Assembly (NCBI RefSeq): GCF_030816115.1
Contig: NZ_JAUSXQ010000001.1
Coordinates: 4,135,001-4,199,000 of the forward strand
DNA: 64,000 nucleotides
Direction: 5' to 3'
Source of the DNA: Chryseobacterium sp. W4I1
Lineage (GTDB): Bacteria > Bacteroidota > Bacteroidia > Flavobacteriales > Weeksellaceae
The notes under the pieces are model-generated. The model was not told the origin of the DNA. It did no database searches and worked only from the letters and a program-made list of their open reading frames with translations. Below, piece by piece: positions 53,383-63,218 of the stretch. How positions within the stretch are numbered: the stretch's first letter is position 1; each line of letters begins with the position of its first letter. Both the position numbers and the translations under genes were made by a program.

Positions 53383-54927
53383 TTAGCTCATCGGCAGTTT
53401 TATCGTAAACGTGCTTCCTTTTTCTTTATGAGAGTCTACGATGATCTGTCCTTTGTGCAGTTCTACAATTTTCTTTACATAAGAAAGTCCCAGTCCCTGT
53501 CCTTTTACATTGTGGATGTTTCCGGTTTCTTCCCTAAAGAATTTTTCGAAAATTTTGGTCTTATTTTCGGTTTCCATTCCCATTCCTTTATCGGAAATTT
53601 CAATAACGTACCAGTTTCCTTCGTTTCTTGTCCTTACAAGTATTTCAGGAGTTTCCGGAGAATACTTATTGGCATTGTCCAATAAATTCACCAGCATATT
53701 TGAAATATGGAATTCGTCGATTTTAAAATTATAATTTGTAGCGTTGAATTCCTGCGTCAATGTCCCGTTTCTCTGTTTTACAATAAGATTGAATGATTCT
53801 GTCGTTCTTTTGATCAGTTCCCGTACATTGGCTTCCCTTAAGAACAGCTCAACCTCATTTCTCTCAAGTTTAGACATATTCAGAACATTTTCTACCTGTT
53901 TCTTCATTCTCAGGTTTTCCTGTTTAATCAGTTCCGAATAATATTTTACCTTATCAGGATTTGTAGCGATCTTGTCATTGGCTAATGAATCTGTTGCCAC
54001 AGAAATTGTTGCGAGTGGAGTTTTAAACTCGTGAGACATATTGTTGATGAAATCGGTCTTCACTTCTGCCAGCTTTTTCTGCCTCATCATATAATTAATG
54101 GAAATAATATAAATTCCCAGAATGGTCAGCAATGAAAGGAAAGTTCCAAGAAGCATCGGCCAGTTATTCATTGCCAGTGAATATTCTTTTTTGGGAAATA
54201 CTAAAGCCAGACTGTATAAAGTCTGGTTTTTATCTGTGAACAGAGGATAACTGTAAGTATTGCTATCCTTTTTCTCTTTATATGCCTTATTGACGACACT
54301 TGTAAGTTTGTTGTTTTTGTCAACAACTCCAAATCCGAATTTTGATGAGATTCCTCTTATTTTCAGCTCTTTGGCGATCACAGAATCAAGAATAGTGGGA
54401 TCAACCCTTTTTGCAATAGGAAGATTGGCACCAAGCACTTTTACAAATTCTTTTACGGCATAATCTCCGTTTTCAATATCATTATTAATATCAGAAGTAA
54501 GGATCTCACGGTTTGTTGTATCTTTTTTTACTTTATAAGCAGCATTATCAGTATATAAAGTGGTCATCTTCAAAGAGTCTCCTTTTAAAGAGATGGGAAG
54601 ATCCGTTTTTGAGATAATATTTTTGGAATAGATGATTTGGCGTTGTGTACCGGAGTCTTCCACTTGCTGAATGGTCGTTAAGGAAGGCTGATCCTTATTG
54701 GCAAGAATATTGTTTCTTAGATTACTGTAATCTTTATTCAAATATTTATCAGCTTCAATTTCTTCAATATTTTTCGCTGTGTTTTCTAATGCAGAATACA
54801 CCTTGTTTGAAAATTCCTGTTCCAGAGCGCCATAATAGCCTTTCAACCAATAAAATTGAAGCGTAACAAAAACAATCAGTGAGATCGTCATAAACACCGA
54901 AATTATTGGGATGAATTTATTATTCAT
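53383..54927 (-). CDS. rprX: Membrane sensor histidine kinase (RprX-like)
   Basis: 514 aa. Membrane helices at about 7-25 and 256-276 bracket a periplasmic sensor domain. The H-box NMSHEFKTPLATISVATDSL, the N-box MLVNLLDNANKYS and the G-boxes DKGMGME and GQGLGLSYVKKI show a complete kinase. It is transcribed first, and the 126-nt spacer before the response regulator holds no terminator, so co-expression is likely. Confidence 0.9.
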   Translation of the reverse strand: MNNKFIPIISVFMTISLIVFVTLQFYWLKGYYGALEQEFSNKVYSALENTAKNIEEIEADKYLNKDYSNLRNNILANKDQPSLTTIQQVEDSGTQRQIIYSKNIISKTDLPISLKGDSLKMTTLYTDNAAYKVKKDTTNREILTSDINNDIENGDYAVKEFVKVLGANLPIAKRVDPTILDSVIAKELKIRGISSKFGFGVVDKNNKLTSVVNKAYKEKKDSNTYSYPLFTDKNQTLYSLALVFPKKEYSLAMNNWPMLLGTFLSLLTILGIYIISINYMMRQKKLAEVKTDFINNMSHEFKTPLATISVATDSLANDKIATNPDKVKYYSELIKQENLRMKKQVENVLNMSKLERNEVELFLREANVRELIKRTTESFNLIVKQRNGTLTQEFNATNYNFKIDEFHISNMLVNLLDNANKYSPETPEILVRTRNEGNWYVIEISDKGMGMETENKTKIFEKFFREETGNIHNVKGQGLGLSYVKKIVELHKGQIIVDSHKEKGSTFTIKLPMS

Positions 54928-55127
54928 TTAGTTGATTTATGTATATGAAAAAATGAATGTTAAAATTAATTATTTTAAGACTTCATAAACAAAAAACGAG
55001 CCAAATAATTGTTTAATTTCTCTTAAAAGTGAGTTTTTTAACATTTATTTATGAATTTAAAATTACTTGTCCTATGAAAAGTCCTGTCAACAGATAAAAT
55101 AACTAGCTTTGTTTAAAATAATTACTT

Positions 55128-55613
55128 ATGAAATCTAATATTGTTTTCAACAAAGATTTTGAATCGCATAGTATCTACGTTATGAAAATTTATGATGCTG
55201 ATGTGTCAAAAGTGTGGGATTATTTTACCCAATCCAAATTATTAGATCAGTGGTGGGCTCCAAAACCCTGGAAATGTGAAACGGTAAAGCAAGATTTTAA
55301 TGAAGGCGGAATCTGGCATTATGCCATGGTAGGTCCTGATGGTGAAAAAATGTATGCGCAGGTGCAATATGGAGAGATTATGAAACACCGAAGTTTTGAC
55401 GGAACGGATTCTTTCTGTGATGAAAAAGGAAATATTAATGAAGATTTTGCCCAATCAAAATGGTTGTTCGGATTTACAGGGACAGAAGAAGGTGTCAAGG
55501 TGACGGTAAATATTCATTTTTCATCTACGGAAACCATGAAACAAATGCTGGAAATGGGTTTTGAAGAGGGGTTTAAAATGGGGCTAAGCCAGCTGGAAGG
55601 AGTCCTCAAATAA
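55128..55613 (+). CDS. SRPBCC / AHSA1-type protein
   Basis: 161 aa. The START-like fold is shown by YDADVSKVWDYFTQSKLLDQWWAPKPWKCE and the C-terminal helix FEEGFKMGLSQLEGVLK. Members bind small hydrophobic ligands; no substrate can be named. TAGCTTTG at 55104-55111 is the -7 box, 16 nt before the start. Stands alone. Confidence 0.82.
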   Translation: MKSNIVFNKDFESHSIYVMKIYDADVSKVWDYFTQSKLLDQWWAPKPWKCETVKQDFNEGGIWHYAMVGPDGEKMYAQVQYGEIMKHRSFDGTDSFCDEKGNINEDFAQSKWLFGFTGTEEGVKVTVNIHFSSTETMKQMLEMGFEEGFKMGLSQLEGVLK

Positions 55614-55688
55614 TGGGAACATTTGCTGAATATCAAAATTGTTCTTATTATATTTTGGCTAAAGCCTTTGGGTATGTATTAAAGAAAA

Positions 55689-55706
55689 GACGGGCTAAAG
55701 CCCGTC
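55689..55706. repeat. Short palindromic element
   Basis: GACGGGCT / AGCCCGTC arms around a 2-nt centre, preceded nearby by GGCTAAAGCC. Words of this GGGCTAAAGCCC kind recur between genes in many Flavobacteriia. It sits between convergent genes and may also stop transcription. Confidence 0.5.
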
Positions 55707-55760
55707 CCTATTGGATTTTATAATATTCCTTCTTTTAATTTCTGATCTTACATCAACAAA

Positions 55761-56102
55761 TTAAATTAGTTCTTCTTCTTGAAAATACTGTATAATCGCC
55801 TTTTTCATTAGAAGAGACTGTTCATTTGGACGCAGCTCAGGAAGATCTTCCAGTTTGTCATATTGTGGCCATCCATCTTCATAATGGGTGAATTTATAGT
55901 ACCCGAAAGGTTCCAATAATCTGCATACCGCAATGTGGATCAAATTAACCTTGTCTTCTTTTGTATATTTTTGCTGGCCACTTCCAAGCTCCTGCAATCC
56001 GATCAGAAACAACAGTGTTTCAATCGGTGGATTTTTTTCAGTTTCGAAATTATCTTCAAAAAACTGTTCTATCTTTTTCCAATATTCCCCTTCGTTAATC
56101 AT
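55761..56102 (-). CDS. Conserved small protein of unknown function
   Basis: 113 aa, acidic, no signal peptide or membrane segment. Its start overlaps the end of the oligopeptidase gene by four bases (ATGA-type overlap), so it is translationally coupled to it. It has Trp/Tyr-rich blocks (FGYYKFTHYEDGWPQYDKLEDLPELRP). I do not recognise the family. Confidence 0.65.
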   Translation of the reverse strand: MINEGEYWKKIEQFFEDNFETEKNPPIETLLFLIGLQELGSGQQKYTKEDKVNLIHIAVCRLLEPFGYYKFTHYEDGWPQYDKLEDLPELRPNEQSLLMKKAIIQYFQEEELI

Positions 56103-58147
56103 TTTTTTGTATTTTCTAATTTTAATAAGAACGCAAATTCTAACGCATCTTCTTTCAATGATTCAAATCTTCCGCTTGCACCACCATGTCCGGAGCTCAT
56201 ATCTGTTTTGAAAAGCAAGAGATTATTATCTGTCTTCAGTTCTCTCAATTTTGCTGTCCATTTAGCTGGCTCCCAGTACTGCACCTGAGAATCATGAAGA
56301 CCTGTTGTAATCAGCATATGAGGATAATCTTTTGCTTCAACATTATCGTAAGGCGAGTATTCTTTCATGTACTGATAATATTCTTTGTCATTTGGATTTC
56401 CCCATTCGTCATATTCCCCGGTTGTCAAAGGAATGGTTTCATCCAGCATGGTAGTAACCACGTCCACGAAAGGTACCTGTGCTACAATCCCGTTAAAAAG
56501 CTTTGGTTCGTAATTCACCACAGCTCCTACAAGAAGTCCGCCGGCGCTTCCACCCATCGCATACATGTGGTTTGATGATGTATAATTTTCCTTAATTAAA
56601 TGCTTTCCTGCATCAATAAAATCGAAAAATGTATTTTTCTTATAAAGCATTTTCCCGTCTTCATACCATTCTCTTCCAAGGTATTCTCCACCGCGGATGT
56701 GTGCAATAGCATAAATAAATCCTCTGTCTAAAATAGAAAGCCTCACATTCGAGAAACTGGCATCCACAGTATGTCCGTAGCTTCCGTAGCCATATAAAAG
56801 AAGTGGGGTATCTGCTGTTTTTTTAGTGTCTTTATGGTAAACCAGTGAAATCGGGATTCTCGTTTCTCCATCTCTGGATTCTGCCCAGATTCTTTCTGAG
56901 ATATAATTTTCAGGAATGAATTTTCCACCCAGAACTTCCTGCTGTTTTAGGAGCTGAGTAGTTTTCTCCTTCATATTATACTCGTAGGTTGAACTAGGTT
57001 GAGTCAGTGAAGTGTACCCGTAACGAAGAACCTCGGTGTCAAATTCCATGTTGATTCCGATATATGCTGTATACGTAGGATCAGAGAAAGGAAGATAATA
57101 GGCTTCCTGGGTTTTCTCATCAATGATTTTGATCTGAAGAAGTCCTTCTTCTCTTTCTTCAAGAACCAGATAATCTCTGAAAATTTCAAAACCTTCCAGC
57201 AATACTTCGGCACGGTGTGGAATTACATCTACCCAGTTTTCCATACCGCAATTATCAATTTTAGTTTTTACGATCTTAAAATTGATGGCATCGTCTGCAT
57301 TGGTGATGATGTAAAATTCATCTTCATAATGTTCTACAGAATATTCCAGATCCTCTATTCTTGGCTGGATAATTTTCCAGTCTGCAAAGACATTGTCAGA
57401 AGGAATAAATCGGTGTTCGTCAGAAATTGTACTTGAGCTTGCAATGAAAATATATTCCATTGATTTTGTCTTGAAAACATTCACATCAAACGTATCATCT
57501 TCTTCGTGAAAGATCAGAATGTCTTCAGAAGAATCTGTACCCAGTTTATGTCTGTAAACCTGAAAAGCACGCAAGCTGTCATCTTTTCTGATATAGAAAA
57601 CATGCTCATTGTCATTTGCCCAAACTGCTTTTCCTGTTGTGTTCAATATCTGATCAGAGAAAACTTCTCCTGTGATAAGATTTTTGAAATTGATGGTATA
57701 AATTCTGCGGCTTACATTATCTGACGAAAAAGAAACCAACTCATTATTGGGAGAAACGGCAACGCTGCCCACTTCAAAATAAGTTTCGCCCTCTGCTAAG
57801 ATATTAACGTCAATGAGGATCTCTTCTGCATTATCCAGGCTTTTGTGCTTTCTGCAGAAAATAGGATATTCTTTTCCTTCTTCATAACGTACAATGTACC
57901 AATACCCATTAAAGAAATAGGGAAGAGATTCATCGTCTTTTTTATAACGAGCTTTCATTTCTTCAAAGAGCTCTTCCTGAAAAGCTTCTGTATCTTTCAT
58001 CATCAGCTCTGCGTAGGCATTTTCTTCTTCAAGGTATTGGGTGACTTCGGGATTTTCCCTTTCATTAAGCCAGAAGTAATTATCAGTTCTTCTGTCGCCG
58101 TGTATTTCTAGTATTTTTTCTATTTTTTTTGCCTGTGGAGCTTTCAT
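56099..58147 (-). CDS. ptrB: Oligopeptidase B (S9 family serine peptidase)
   Basis: 682 aa: N-terminal beta-propeller, then an alpha/beta-hydrolase domain. The nucleophile is in AMGGSAGGLLVGAV and the catalytic His in SSGHGGASGRFE; YGYGSYGHTVDASFS is typical of oligopeptidase B, which cuts short peptides after Arg or Lys. No signal peptide, so cytoplasmic. Confidence 0.92.
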   Translation of the reverse strand: MKAPQAKKIEKILEIHGDRRTDNYFWLNERENPEVTQYLEEENAYAELMMKDTEAFQEELFEEMKARYKKDDESLPYFFNGYWYIVRYEEGKEYPIFCRKHKSLDNAEEILIDVNILAEGETYFEVGSVAVSPNNELVSFSSDNVSRRIYTINFKNLITGEVFSDQILNTTGKAVWANDNEHVFYIRKDDSLRAFQVYRHKLGTDSSEDILIFHEEDDTFDVNVFKTKSMEYIFIASSSTISDEHRFIPSDNVFADWKIIQPRIEDLEYSVEHYEDEFYIITNADDAINFKIVKTKIDNCGMENWVDVIPHRAEVLLEGFEIFRDYLVLEEREEGLLQIKIIDEKTQEAYYLPFSDPTYTAYIGINMEFDTEVLRYGYTSLTQPSSTYEYNMKEKTTQLLKQQEVLGGKFIPENYISERIWAESRDGETRIPISLVYHKDTKKTADTPLLLYGYGSYGHTVDASFSNVRLSILDRGFIYAIAHIRGGEYLGREWYEDGKMLYKKNTFFDFIDAGKHLIKENYTSSNHMYAMGGSAGGLLVGAVVNYEPKLFNGIVAQVPFVDVVTTMLDETIPLTTGEYDEWGNPNDKEYYQYMKEYSPYDNVEAKDYPHMLITTGLHDSQVQYWEPAKWTAKLRELKTDNNLLLFKTDMSSGHGGASGRFESLKEDALEFAFLLKLENTKK

Positions 58148-58255
58148 CCGAATATTTTAAGTTTATTGGGCCGGATGGAACGTTCTTTTACATTTTCACT
58201 TTGAAAGTTTATTGGGAACGTTACATTCAATATTAATTCTTGTTCAAATTTAGTT

Positions 58256-58291
58256 AAAAAAAAACCATCTTTCCTGTATTGAAAAGACGGC
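58256..58291 (-). terminator. Terminator of the hemD operon
   Basis: GCCGTCTTT / AAAGATGGT stem (with wobble pairs) followed by nine T on the minus strand, 24 nt after the hemD stop. Confidence 0.75.
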
Positions 58292-58314
58292 TATTTTTAT
58301 GTTGGTATTAAAGA

Positions 58315-59058
58315 CTATTTATGAAGAGCTTTAATATACTTTTCAAGTGCCATTGTCATAGATGGAGTTTCCTTTGTGGGAGCCATAAGATCTACTGTTA
58401 GGCCTGCATCTTCAGCCGCTGCCAAAGTCGTGTTTCCGAAAACACCAATCTTCGTTTCTTCCTGTTTGAAGTCTGGGAAATTCTGCTGCAGAGATTTAAT
58501 TCCTTGCGGACTGAAAAAGATCAGCATATCATAATCCTTGGCATTGATATCTGTCAAATCACTGCATACCGTTCTGTACATAATCGCTCTTGTCCAGTCA
58601 ACGTTAGCTGTTTCCATTGTTTTCACAATATCCGGGCTCATCATGTCTGAAGAAGGGAGAAGATATTTTTCAGTTGGAAATTTTTTGAACAGAGGCAAGA
58701 GATCTGCGAAGTTTTTTTCCCCAAAGCTGATCTTTCTCTTTCTGTATACAATGTGCTTCTGAAGATAGTTGGCAATCGCCTCAGACTGGCAGATATATCT
58801 CATAGTATCCGGAACCGCAAAACGCAGTTCTTCGGCAAGTCTGAAGTAATGGTCTATCGCATTTTTGCTGGTAAAAATGATCCCAGTATATTGCGTCAGA
58901 TCTATCTTTTGTGTTCTGAGTTCTTTGTTGTCAACTCCTTCGACATGGATGAAAGGACGGAAATCAATCTTTATTTTTTCCTTCTTTGCTATATCCAGAT
59001 ATGGAGAAGACTCACTAGGCGCTGGTTGAGAAACCAATATAGACTTTATTCTCATCAT
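58315..59058 (-). CDS. hemD: Uroporphyrinogen-III synthase
   Basis: 247 aa, two-lobed HemD fold. The family is marked by GIIFTSKNAIDHYF, DMLIFFSPQGIKSL and IGVFGNTTLAAAEDAGL. It closes and isomerises hydroxymethylbilane on the way to haem and sirohaem. The paired start codons MM leave a one-residue uncertainty. It begins 9 nt after the DUF4271 gene. Confidence 0.9.
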   Translation of the reverse strand: MMRIKSILVSQPAPSESSPYLDIAKKEKIKIDFRPFIHVEGVDNKELRTQKIDLTQYTGIIFTSKNAIDHYFRLAEELRFAVPDTMRYICQSEAIANYLQKHIVYRKRKISFGEKNFADLLPLFKKFPTEKYLLPSSDMMSPDIVKTMETANVDWTRAIMYRTVCSDLTDINAKDYDMLIFFSPQGIKSLQQNFPDFKQEETKIGVFGNTTLAAAEDAGLTVDLMAPTKETPSMTMALEKYIKALHK

Positions 59059-59067
59059 TGACTTTTA

Positions 59068-59736
59068 TTAAAAAAATAACAACTTCCAAAGCAACAATAA
59101 AGGTGCTATTTGGAGGGTGCAAATATACAAAAATTTATAATACCATTTTTCGGGAAGTATATTGTTTTTGTGAAACAAATAGAAGGAAATCTTGAAAACT
59201 GCGACAAATGCAAAGAAGTAGAAGTAGTATGAAAATATTTTATTTCTGTCTACGGGGAAATAATAGTGGGTTACACACAGAATTATCAGCAAAAATGAAA
59301 GAATGAAGTAGAATTTTGTGGAGGTAAAATAAAAAATAGTCCATTTTTTGCCATCACCTATGCTTTGATAAAATAAAAAGCCAAGTGCGCATTTTGTCAG
59401 ATAAAAAAATAAAACGACCAGAAATGTGTAACCGAATTTATTCAGTTGATAACCAAAAAGTTGCAGATCGGCAATATATTTCGGTACGATAGGGATGTAT
59501 TGAGAAATCAAAACAGCAAGTGTAAGTGCTGTTACACAGGACGTGATAATCCAGCTGGGAAGGTTATTGCTTGCATCAAAATACTTCTGAAGCAGGAAGT
59601 CTTTCAGGCTGGCATCCCTTTCTATGATGTTCATCATGAAAACATACAGGAATATACATCCTATAAGTATAAAGATTACCCAGTCATTGTTCTCAGGTAT
59701 TCTTACGTGGTTTATAAAGTTTTGTGATAAAGGCAA
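59068..59736 (-). CDS. DUF4271 membrane protein
   Basis: About 222 aa with six hydrophobic segments (WVIFILIGCIFLYVFMMN, WIITSCVTALTLAVLI, TFLVVLFFYLTKCALGFLF and others). The start is uncertain: a TTG at 59736 follows a TAATTTTG box closely, whereas a longer frame to 59832 would overlap the divergent glycosyltransferase start. The function is unknown; the link with hemD is conserved in Flavobacteriia. Confidence 0.75.
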   Translation of the reverse strand: MPLSQNFINHVRIPENNDWVIFILIGCIFLYVFMMNIIERDASLKDFLLQKYFDASNNLPSWIITSCVTALTLAVLISQYIPIVPKYIADLQLFGYQLNKFGYTFLVVLFFYLTKCALGFLFYQSIGDGKKWTIFYFTSTKFYFILSFLLIILCVTHYYFPVDRNKIFSYYFYFFAFVAVFKISFYLFHKNNILPEKWYYKFLYICTLQIAPLLLLWKLLFF

Positions 59737-59795
59737 CGGAATATTTTTTGCAAAATTATAGATTATTTTGTATAAAATAAAAAGGTTAAATAAAC

Positions 59796-59803
59796 TATCT
59801 TTG
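59796..59803 (+). promoter_or_regulatory. -7 box of the glycosyltransferase operon
   Basis: TATCTTTG (TAnnTTTG) is 10 nt before the start codon at 59813. It is divergent from the DUF4271 promoter. Confidence 0.5.
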
Positions 59804-59812
59804 CAAACTGAA

Positions 59813-60529
59813 ATGAAAAAGCTCGTCATCATCCCTACCTATAACGAAAAGGAAAATATTGAAAATATTATTTCCGCGGTTTTTGCGTTGGAAGATGACT
59901 TTCATGTTTTGGTTGTAGATGATTCTTCTCCGGATGGAACAGCAGAACTCGTTAAAGAGCTTCAGAAAAGATTTCCACACTATCTTCACCTGTCTGTAAG
60001 ACACATAAAAGACGGTTTAGGAAAGGCTTATATCCACGGATTTAAATGGGCACTTGAAAATAAATATGACTATATTTTTGAAATGGATGCCGATTTTTCA
60101 CACAATCCCAATGATTTGCCCAAACTTTTTGAAGCCTGTCTGAATGCTGATATGGCGATAGGTTCCCGTTATTCAAAAGGAGTAAATGTGGTAAACTGGC
60201 CCATGGGAAGAGTTCTTCTTTCCTATTTTGCCTCCAAATATGTAAGATTTATTCTCGGACTTCCTATCCATGATACTACGGCAGGATTTGTGTGCTTCTC
60301 AAGAAAAGTGCTGGAAGATATAGGACTGGATAACGTAAAGCTAAAAGGATATGGATTTCAGATCGAAATGAAATTCAGAGCATTTAAAAAAGGTTTCAGA
60401 ATTGTAGAAGTTCCTATTATATTTACAAACAGAATTTTAGGAGAAAGTAAAATGAACGGTGGTATTATTCATGAAGCCGTATTTGGTGTTCTAAACTTAA
60501 AATGGAAATCTATAATCAACAGATTATGA
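59813..60529 (+). CDS. GT2 polyprenol-phosphate mannosyltransferase-like enzyme
   Basis: 238 aa from the ATG at 59813. Dpm1-like: IPTYNEKENIENII, VVDDSSPDGTAELV (metal-binding DxD region), MDADFSHNP and the C-terminal RILGESKMNGGIIHEA. It lacks a membrane anchor, as in the soluble class. It transfers a sugar, likely mannose, from a nucleotide donor to undecaprenyl phosphate. The stop overlaps the next start (ATGA). Confidence 0.88.
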   Translation: MKKLVIIPTYNEKENIENIISAVFALEDDFHVLVVDDSSPDGTAELVKELQKRFPHYLHLSVRHIKDGLGKAYIHGFKWALENKYDYIFEMDADFSHNPNDLPKLFEACLNADMAIGSRYSKGVNVVNWPMGRVLLSYFASKYVRFILGLPIHDTTAGFVCFSRKVLEDIGLDNVKLKGYGFQIEMKFRAFKKGFRIVEVPIIFTNRILGESKMNGGIIHEAVFGVLNLKWKSIINRL

Positions 60530-60894
60530 AAAAACTGATCTTCATTTTCGTAATGCTTGGCATGTTTTCATGCGGTGACTATATCGATAAGCCTAAAAAC
60601 CTGCTCGATAAAGAAGTGATGGCTGAGATTCTGGCTGATCTTACTATAAATGATCAGGCTATCAACCTCTACCCGAATAAAAATCTGGAAGCAGGAACAA
60701 GATTTGTTCTTAAAGCCCATAAAGTAAAATCTGAAGATTTTGTAGAAAGCTTTAAATATTATGTCATCAAAGACAAAATGAAAGATATTGCAGAAGAGGC
60801 TCAACAAATTATATTGAAGAAAGACCCAAAAGCAGATAAATACATCAAGGATAAGCAGAAAAGCAACGGGAATTTACCCTTCTTAAACAGATAA
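60526..60894 (+). CDS. DUF4296 lipoprotein
   Basis: 122 aa from the ATG at 60526, overlapping the glycosyltransferase stop by four bases. Lipobox Cys16 (MLGMFSC). The conserved MAEILADLTINDQAINLYP block and a Lys-rich helical tail fit DUF4296. Function unknown; probably anchored in the outer membrane. Confidence 0.82.
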   Translation: MKKLIFIFVMLGMFSCGDYIDKPKNLLDKEVMAEILADLTINDQAINLYPNKNLEAGTRFVLKAHKVKSEDFVESFKYYVIKDKMKDIAEEAQQIILKKDPKADKYIKDKQKSNGNLPFLNR

Positions 60895-60961
60895 TAATGA
60901 TGCAGAAACCATATTCTGTTACAAAACAGAATAATAATGGTTAAACAAAGAAAATATACGA

Positions 60962-62092
60962 ATGAAATTTTTTAATATAGAAAAAACCTCTGAAGGAAAA
61001 GCAAGAGCAGGAGAGATCACCACAGATCATGGTAAGATTCAGACGCCTATCTTTATGCCTGTAGGAACTGTAGCAAGTGTAAAAACAGTTCATCAGAGAG
61101 AATTAAAAGAAGACATTAAAGCCCAGATTATTTTGGGCAATACTTACCACCTGTACCTTCGTCCGGGAATGGAAACCATGGAAGCGGCAGGAGGACTGCA
61201 TAAATTCATGAACTGGGATCTTCCTATTCTGACCGATTCAGGAGGCTTTCAGGTTTTTTCACTTTCCAAAAGCAGAAAAATGTCCGAAGAAGGAGTGAAA
61301 TTTAAATCTCATATCGATGGAAGCTATCACCTATTTACTCCTGAAAAATCAATGGAAATCCAAAGACAGATCGGAGCTGATATTTTCATGGCTTTTGATG
61401 AATGTGTTGCTTATCCTTCCGAATATAATCAGGTAAAAGCTTCGATGGAAATGACGCATCGCTGGTTAAAAAGATGTATTGACTGGAATGAAAAAAATCC
61501 TGAATTGTATGGTCATAAACAACGGTTTTTCCCCATTGTTCAGGGATCTACCTATTCAGATTTAAGAAAAATTTCTGCCGAAGTGATTTCTGAAGCCGGT
61601 GCAGAAGGGAATGCTATCGGAGGTCTTTCCGTTGGTGAGCCTGAAGAAGAACTATACAGAATCACTGATGAAGTGACGGACATTCTTCCAAAAGACAAAC
61701 CAAGATATCTAATGGGTGTAGGAACTCCTTGGAATATTCTTGAGTCAATTGGTTTAGGAATTGATATGATGGATTGTGTAATGCCTACAAGAAATGCAAG
61801 AAATGCAATGCTTTTCACCTGGCAGGGTGTTATGAATCTTAAAAATGAAAAATGGAAGCAGGATTTTTCACCTTTAGACGAATTCGGAACAAGTTTCGTA
61901 GATAGAGAATATTCAAAAGCCTATTTGCGCCATTTGTTTGTGTCAAAAGAATATCTTGCAAAACAGATCGCATCAATTCATAACCTTGCATTTTATTTGG
62001 ACCTTGTAAAAGTAGCAAGAGAACATATTATTGCAGGCGATTTCTACGAATGGAAGAAATCTATAGTCCCGGTTCTGAGACAGAGACTTTAA
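60962..62092 (+). CDS. tgt: Queuine tRNA-ribosyltransferase lacking the zinc cysteines
   Basis: 376 aa. It exchanges the wobble guanine of GUN tRNAs for the preQ1 base. Substrate loops TDSGGFQVFSL, GGLSVGEPEEELYRI and DMMDCVMPTRNARNA are intact. The C-terminal zinc site of well-studied TGTs, CxCxxC plus His, is changed: residues 307-314 read EFGTSFVD without any Cys, although the later His (IHNL) is kept. So the fold must do without the metal. It is the start of a pair with the LptF/G gene (13 nt). Confidence 0.93.
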   Translation: MKFFNIEKTSEGKARAGEITTDHGKIQTPIFMPVGTVASVKTVHQRELKEDIKAQIILGNTYHLYLRPGMETMEAAGGLHKFMNWDLPILTDSGGFQVFSLSKSRKMSEEGVKFKSHIDGSYHLFTPEKSMEIQRQIGADIFMAFDECVAYPSEYNQVKASMEMTHRWLKRCIDWNEKNPELYGHKQRFFPIVQGSTYSDLRKISAEVISEAGAEGNAIGGLSVGEPEEELYRITDEVTDILPKDKPRYLMGVGTPWNILESIGLGIDMMDCVMPTRNARNAMLFTWQGVMNLKNEKWKQDFSPLDEFGTSFVDREYSKAYLRHLFVSKEYLAKQIASIHNLAFYLDLVKVAREHIIAGDFYEWKKSIVPVLRQRL

Positions 62093-62105
62093 AAACAGAA
62101 AGATC

Positions 62106-63218
62106 ATGATCAAAATTATAGACAAATATATCATCAAAAAGTACCTTGGAACATTCAGTTTCATGCTGATATTGCTGTCTGTAGTTGTACTTGTGATCGA
62201 TGTTCAGCAGAAAATTCCCAGGATAGAAAACGCAAAAGCAATCGATCCCAAACTGGATCTGATGTACTTTTTGATCCATTTTTATCCGTTCTGGATCATC
62301 AACCTTATAGTGACCTTTCTTTCTATTCTTGTATTTATTTCTGTGATTTATTTTACGTCCAGAATGGCTAATAATACGGAAATTGTTGCTGTTATCAGTA
62401 GTGGGGCCAGTTTTCACAGATTTGCAAAGCCTTATTTATATACTTCTATTTTGATTGCGATGATATCGCTGCTGGTAAACCATATGGTGCTGCCATGGGC
62501 TAATATAAAGAAGAATCAACTGGAGGCTTATACCTATAATGCGGCAAACAAAGAAAAGATTTTGGGAACCGCTCCTGCATCTGCGCAGCTCAGCAAAACA
62601 GAATACATCTTCGTCAACTCCTGGAACAAAAGAGAAAACAGGGGTTCAGGATTTGTGTATCAGAAATTTGATAAAACCAGGAAGATGACCTACGAACTGA
62701 AGGCATCGGAGGTCTACTGGGATAAAGCTAAAAAACAGTTTACAATTACCAATTATCTTGAAAAAACCATTAATAAAGATAATACTGAAAAACTGGGTAA
62801 TGGTGTAGAACTAAGGAAAAACTATGGGCATTCCCCCGAAGAACTCTTCCCGAATGAACTTCTTGGCCAGAATAAAACCACCCCCGAACTTATCAAATTC
62901 ATCGACAGGGAAAAAGAAAGAGGAAACAGCAACCTGAATTCTTATCTTAATGAGTTTCACCAGAGAACCTCAATGCCTGTTTCTATTATTATATTAACGT
63001 TTTTAGCCCTTTCCCTGGCTTCCCAGAAAAAAAGAGGAGGACTTGGAGTAAATCTTGCAATAGGGATCTCTCTGGCGTTTGTATTCGTGTTCTCATTTGA
63101 GGCATTGAAAGTAGTTTCAGAGAATAAAAGCCTGTCACCGGCTGTCGCTATGTGGCTTCCTAATATGGTTTTTCTTCCGCTTACCCTATACCTTTACCTG
63201 AAAAGAGCCAATCAGTAA
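62106..63218 (+). CDS. LptF/LptG family permease (YjgP/YjgQ)
   Basis: 370 aa with six membrane helices in two groups of three around a periplasmic domain (MLILLSVVVLVIDV, WIINLIVTFLSILVFISVIYF and others near 300-365). It is part of the ABC transporter that takes lipopolysaccharide from the inner membrane. It cannot be assigned firmly to LptF or LptG. Its 3' end overlaps that of birA by 7 nt. Confidence 0.88.
   Translation: MIKIIDKYIIKKYLGTFSFMLILLSVVVLVIDVQQKIPRIENAKAIDPKLDLMYFLIHFYPFWIINLIVTFLSILVFISVIYFTSRMANNTEIVAVISSGASFHRFAKPYLYTSILIAMISLLVNHMVLPWANIKKNQLEAYTYNAANKEKILGTAPASAQLSKTEYIFVNSWNKRENRGSGFVYQKFDKTRKMTYELKASEVYWDKAKKQFTITNYLEKTINKDNTEKLGNGVELRKNYGHSPEELFPNELLGQNKTTPELIKFIDREKERGNSNLNSYLNEFHQRTSMPVSIIILTFLALSLASQKKRGGLGVNLAIGISLAFVFVFSFEALKVVSENKSLSPAVAMWLPNMVFLPLTLYLYLKRANQ

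Noticed and set aside
60895..60961. A preQ1 riboswitch before tgt
   Set aside because: The 67-nt gap contains only an 8-bp inverted repeat (ATTCTGTT/AACAGAAT); I see no preQ1-type aptamer.
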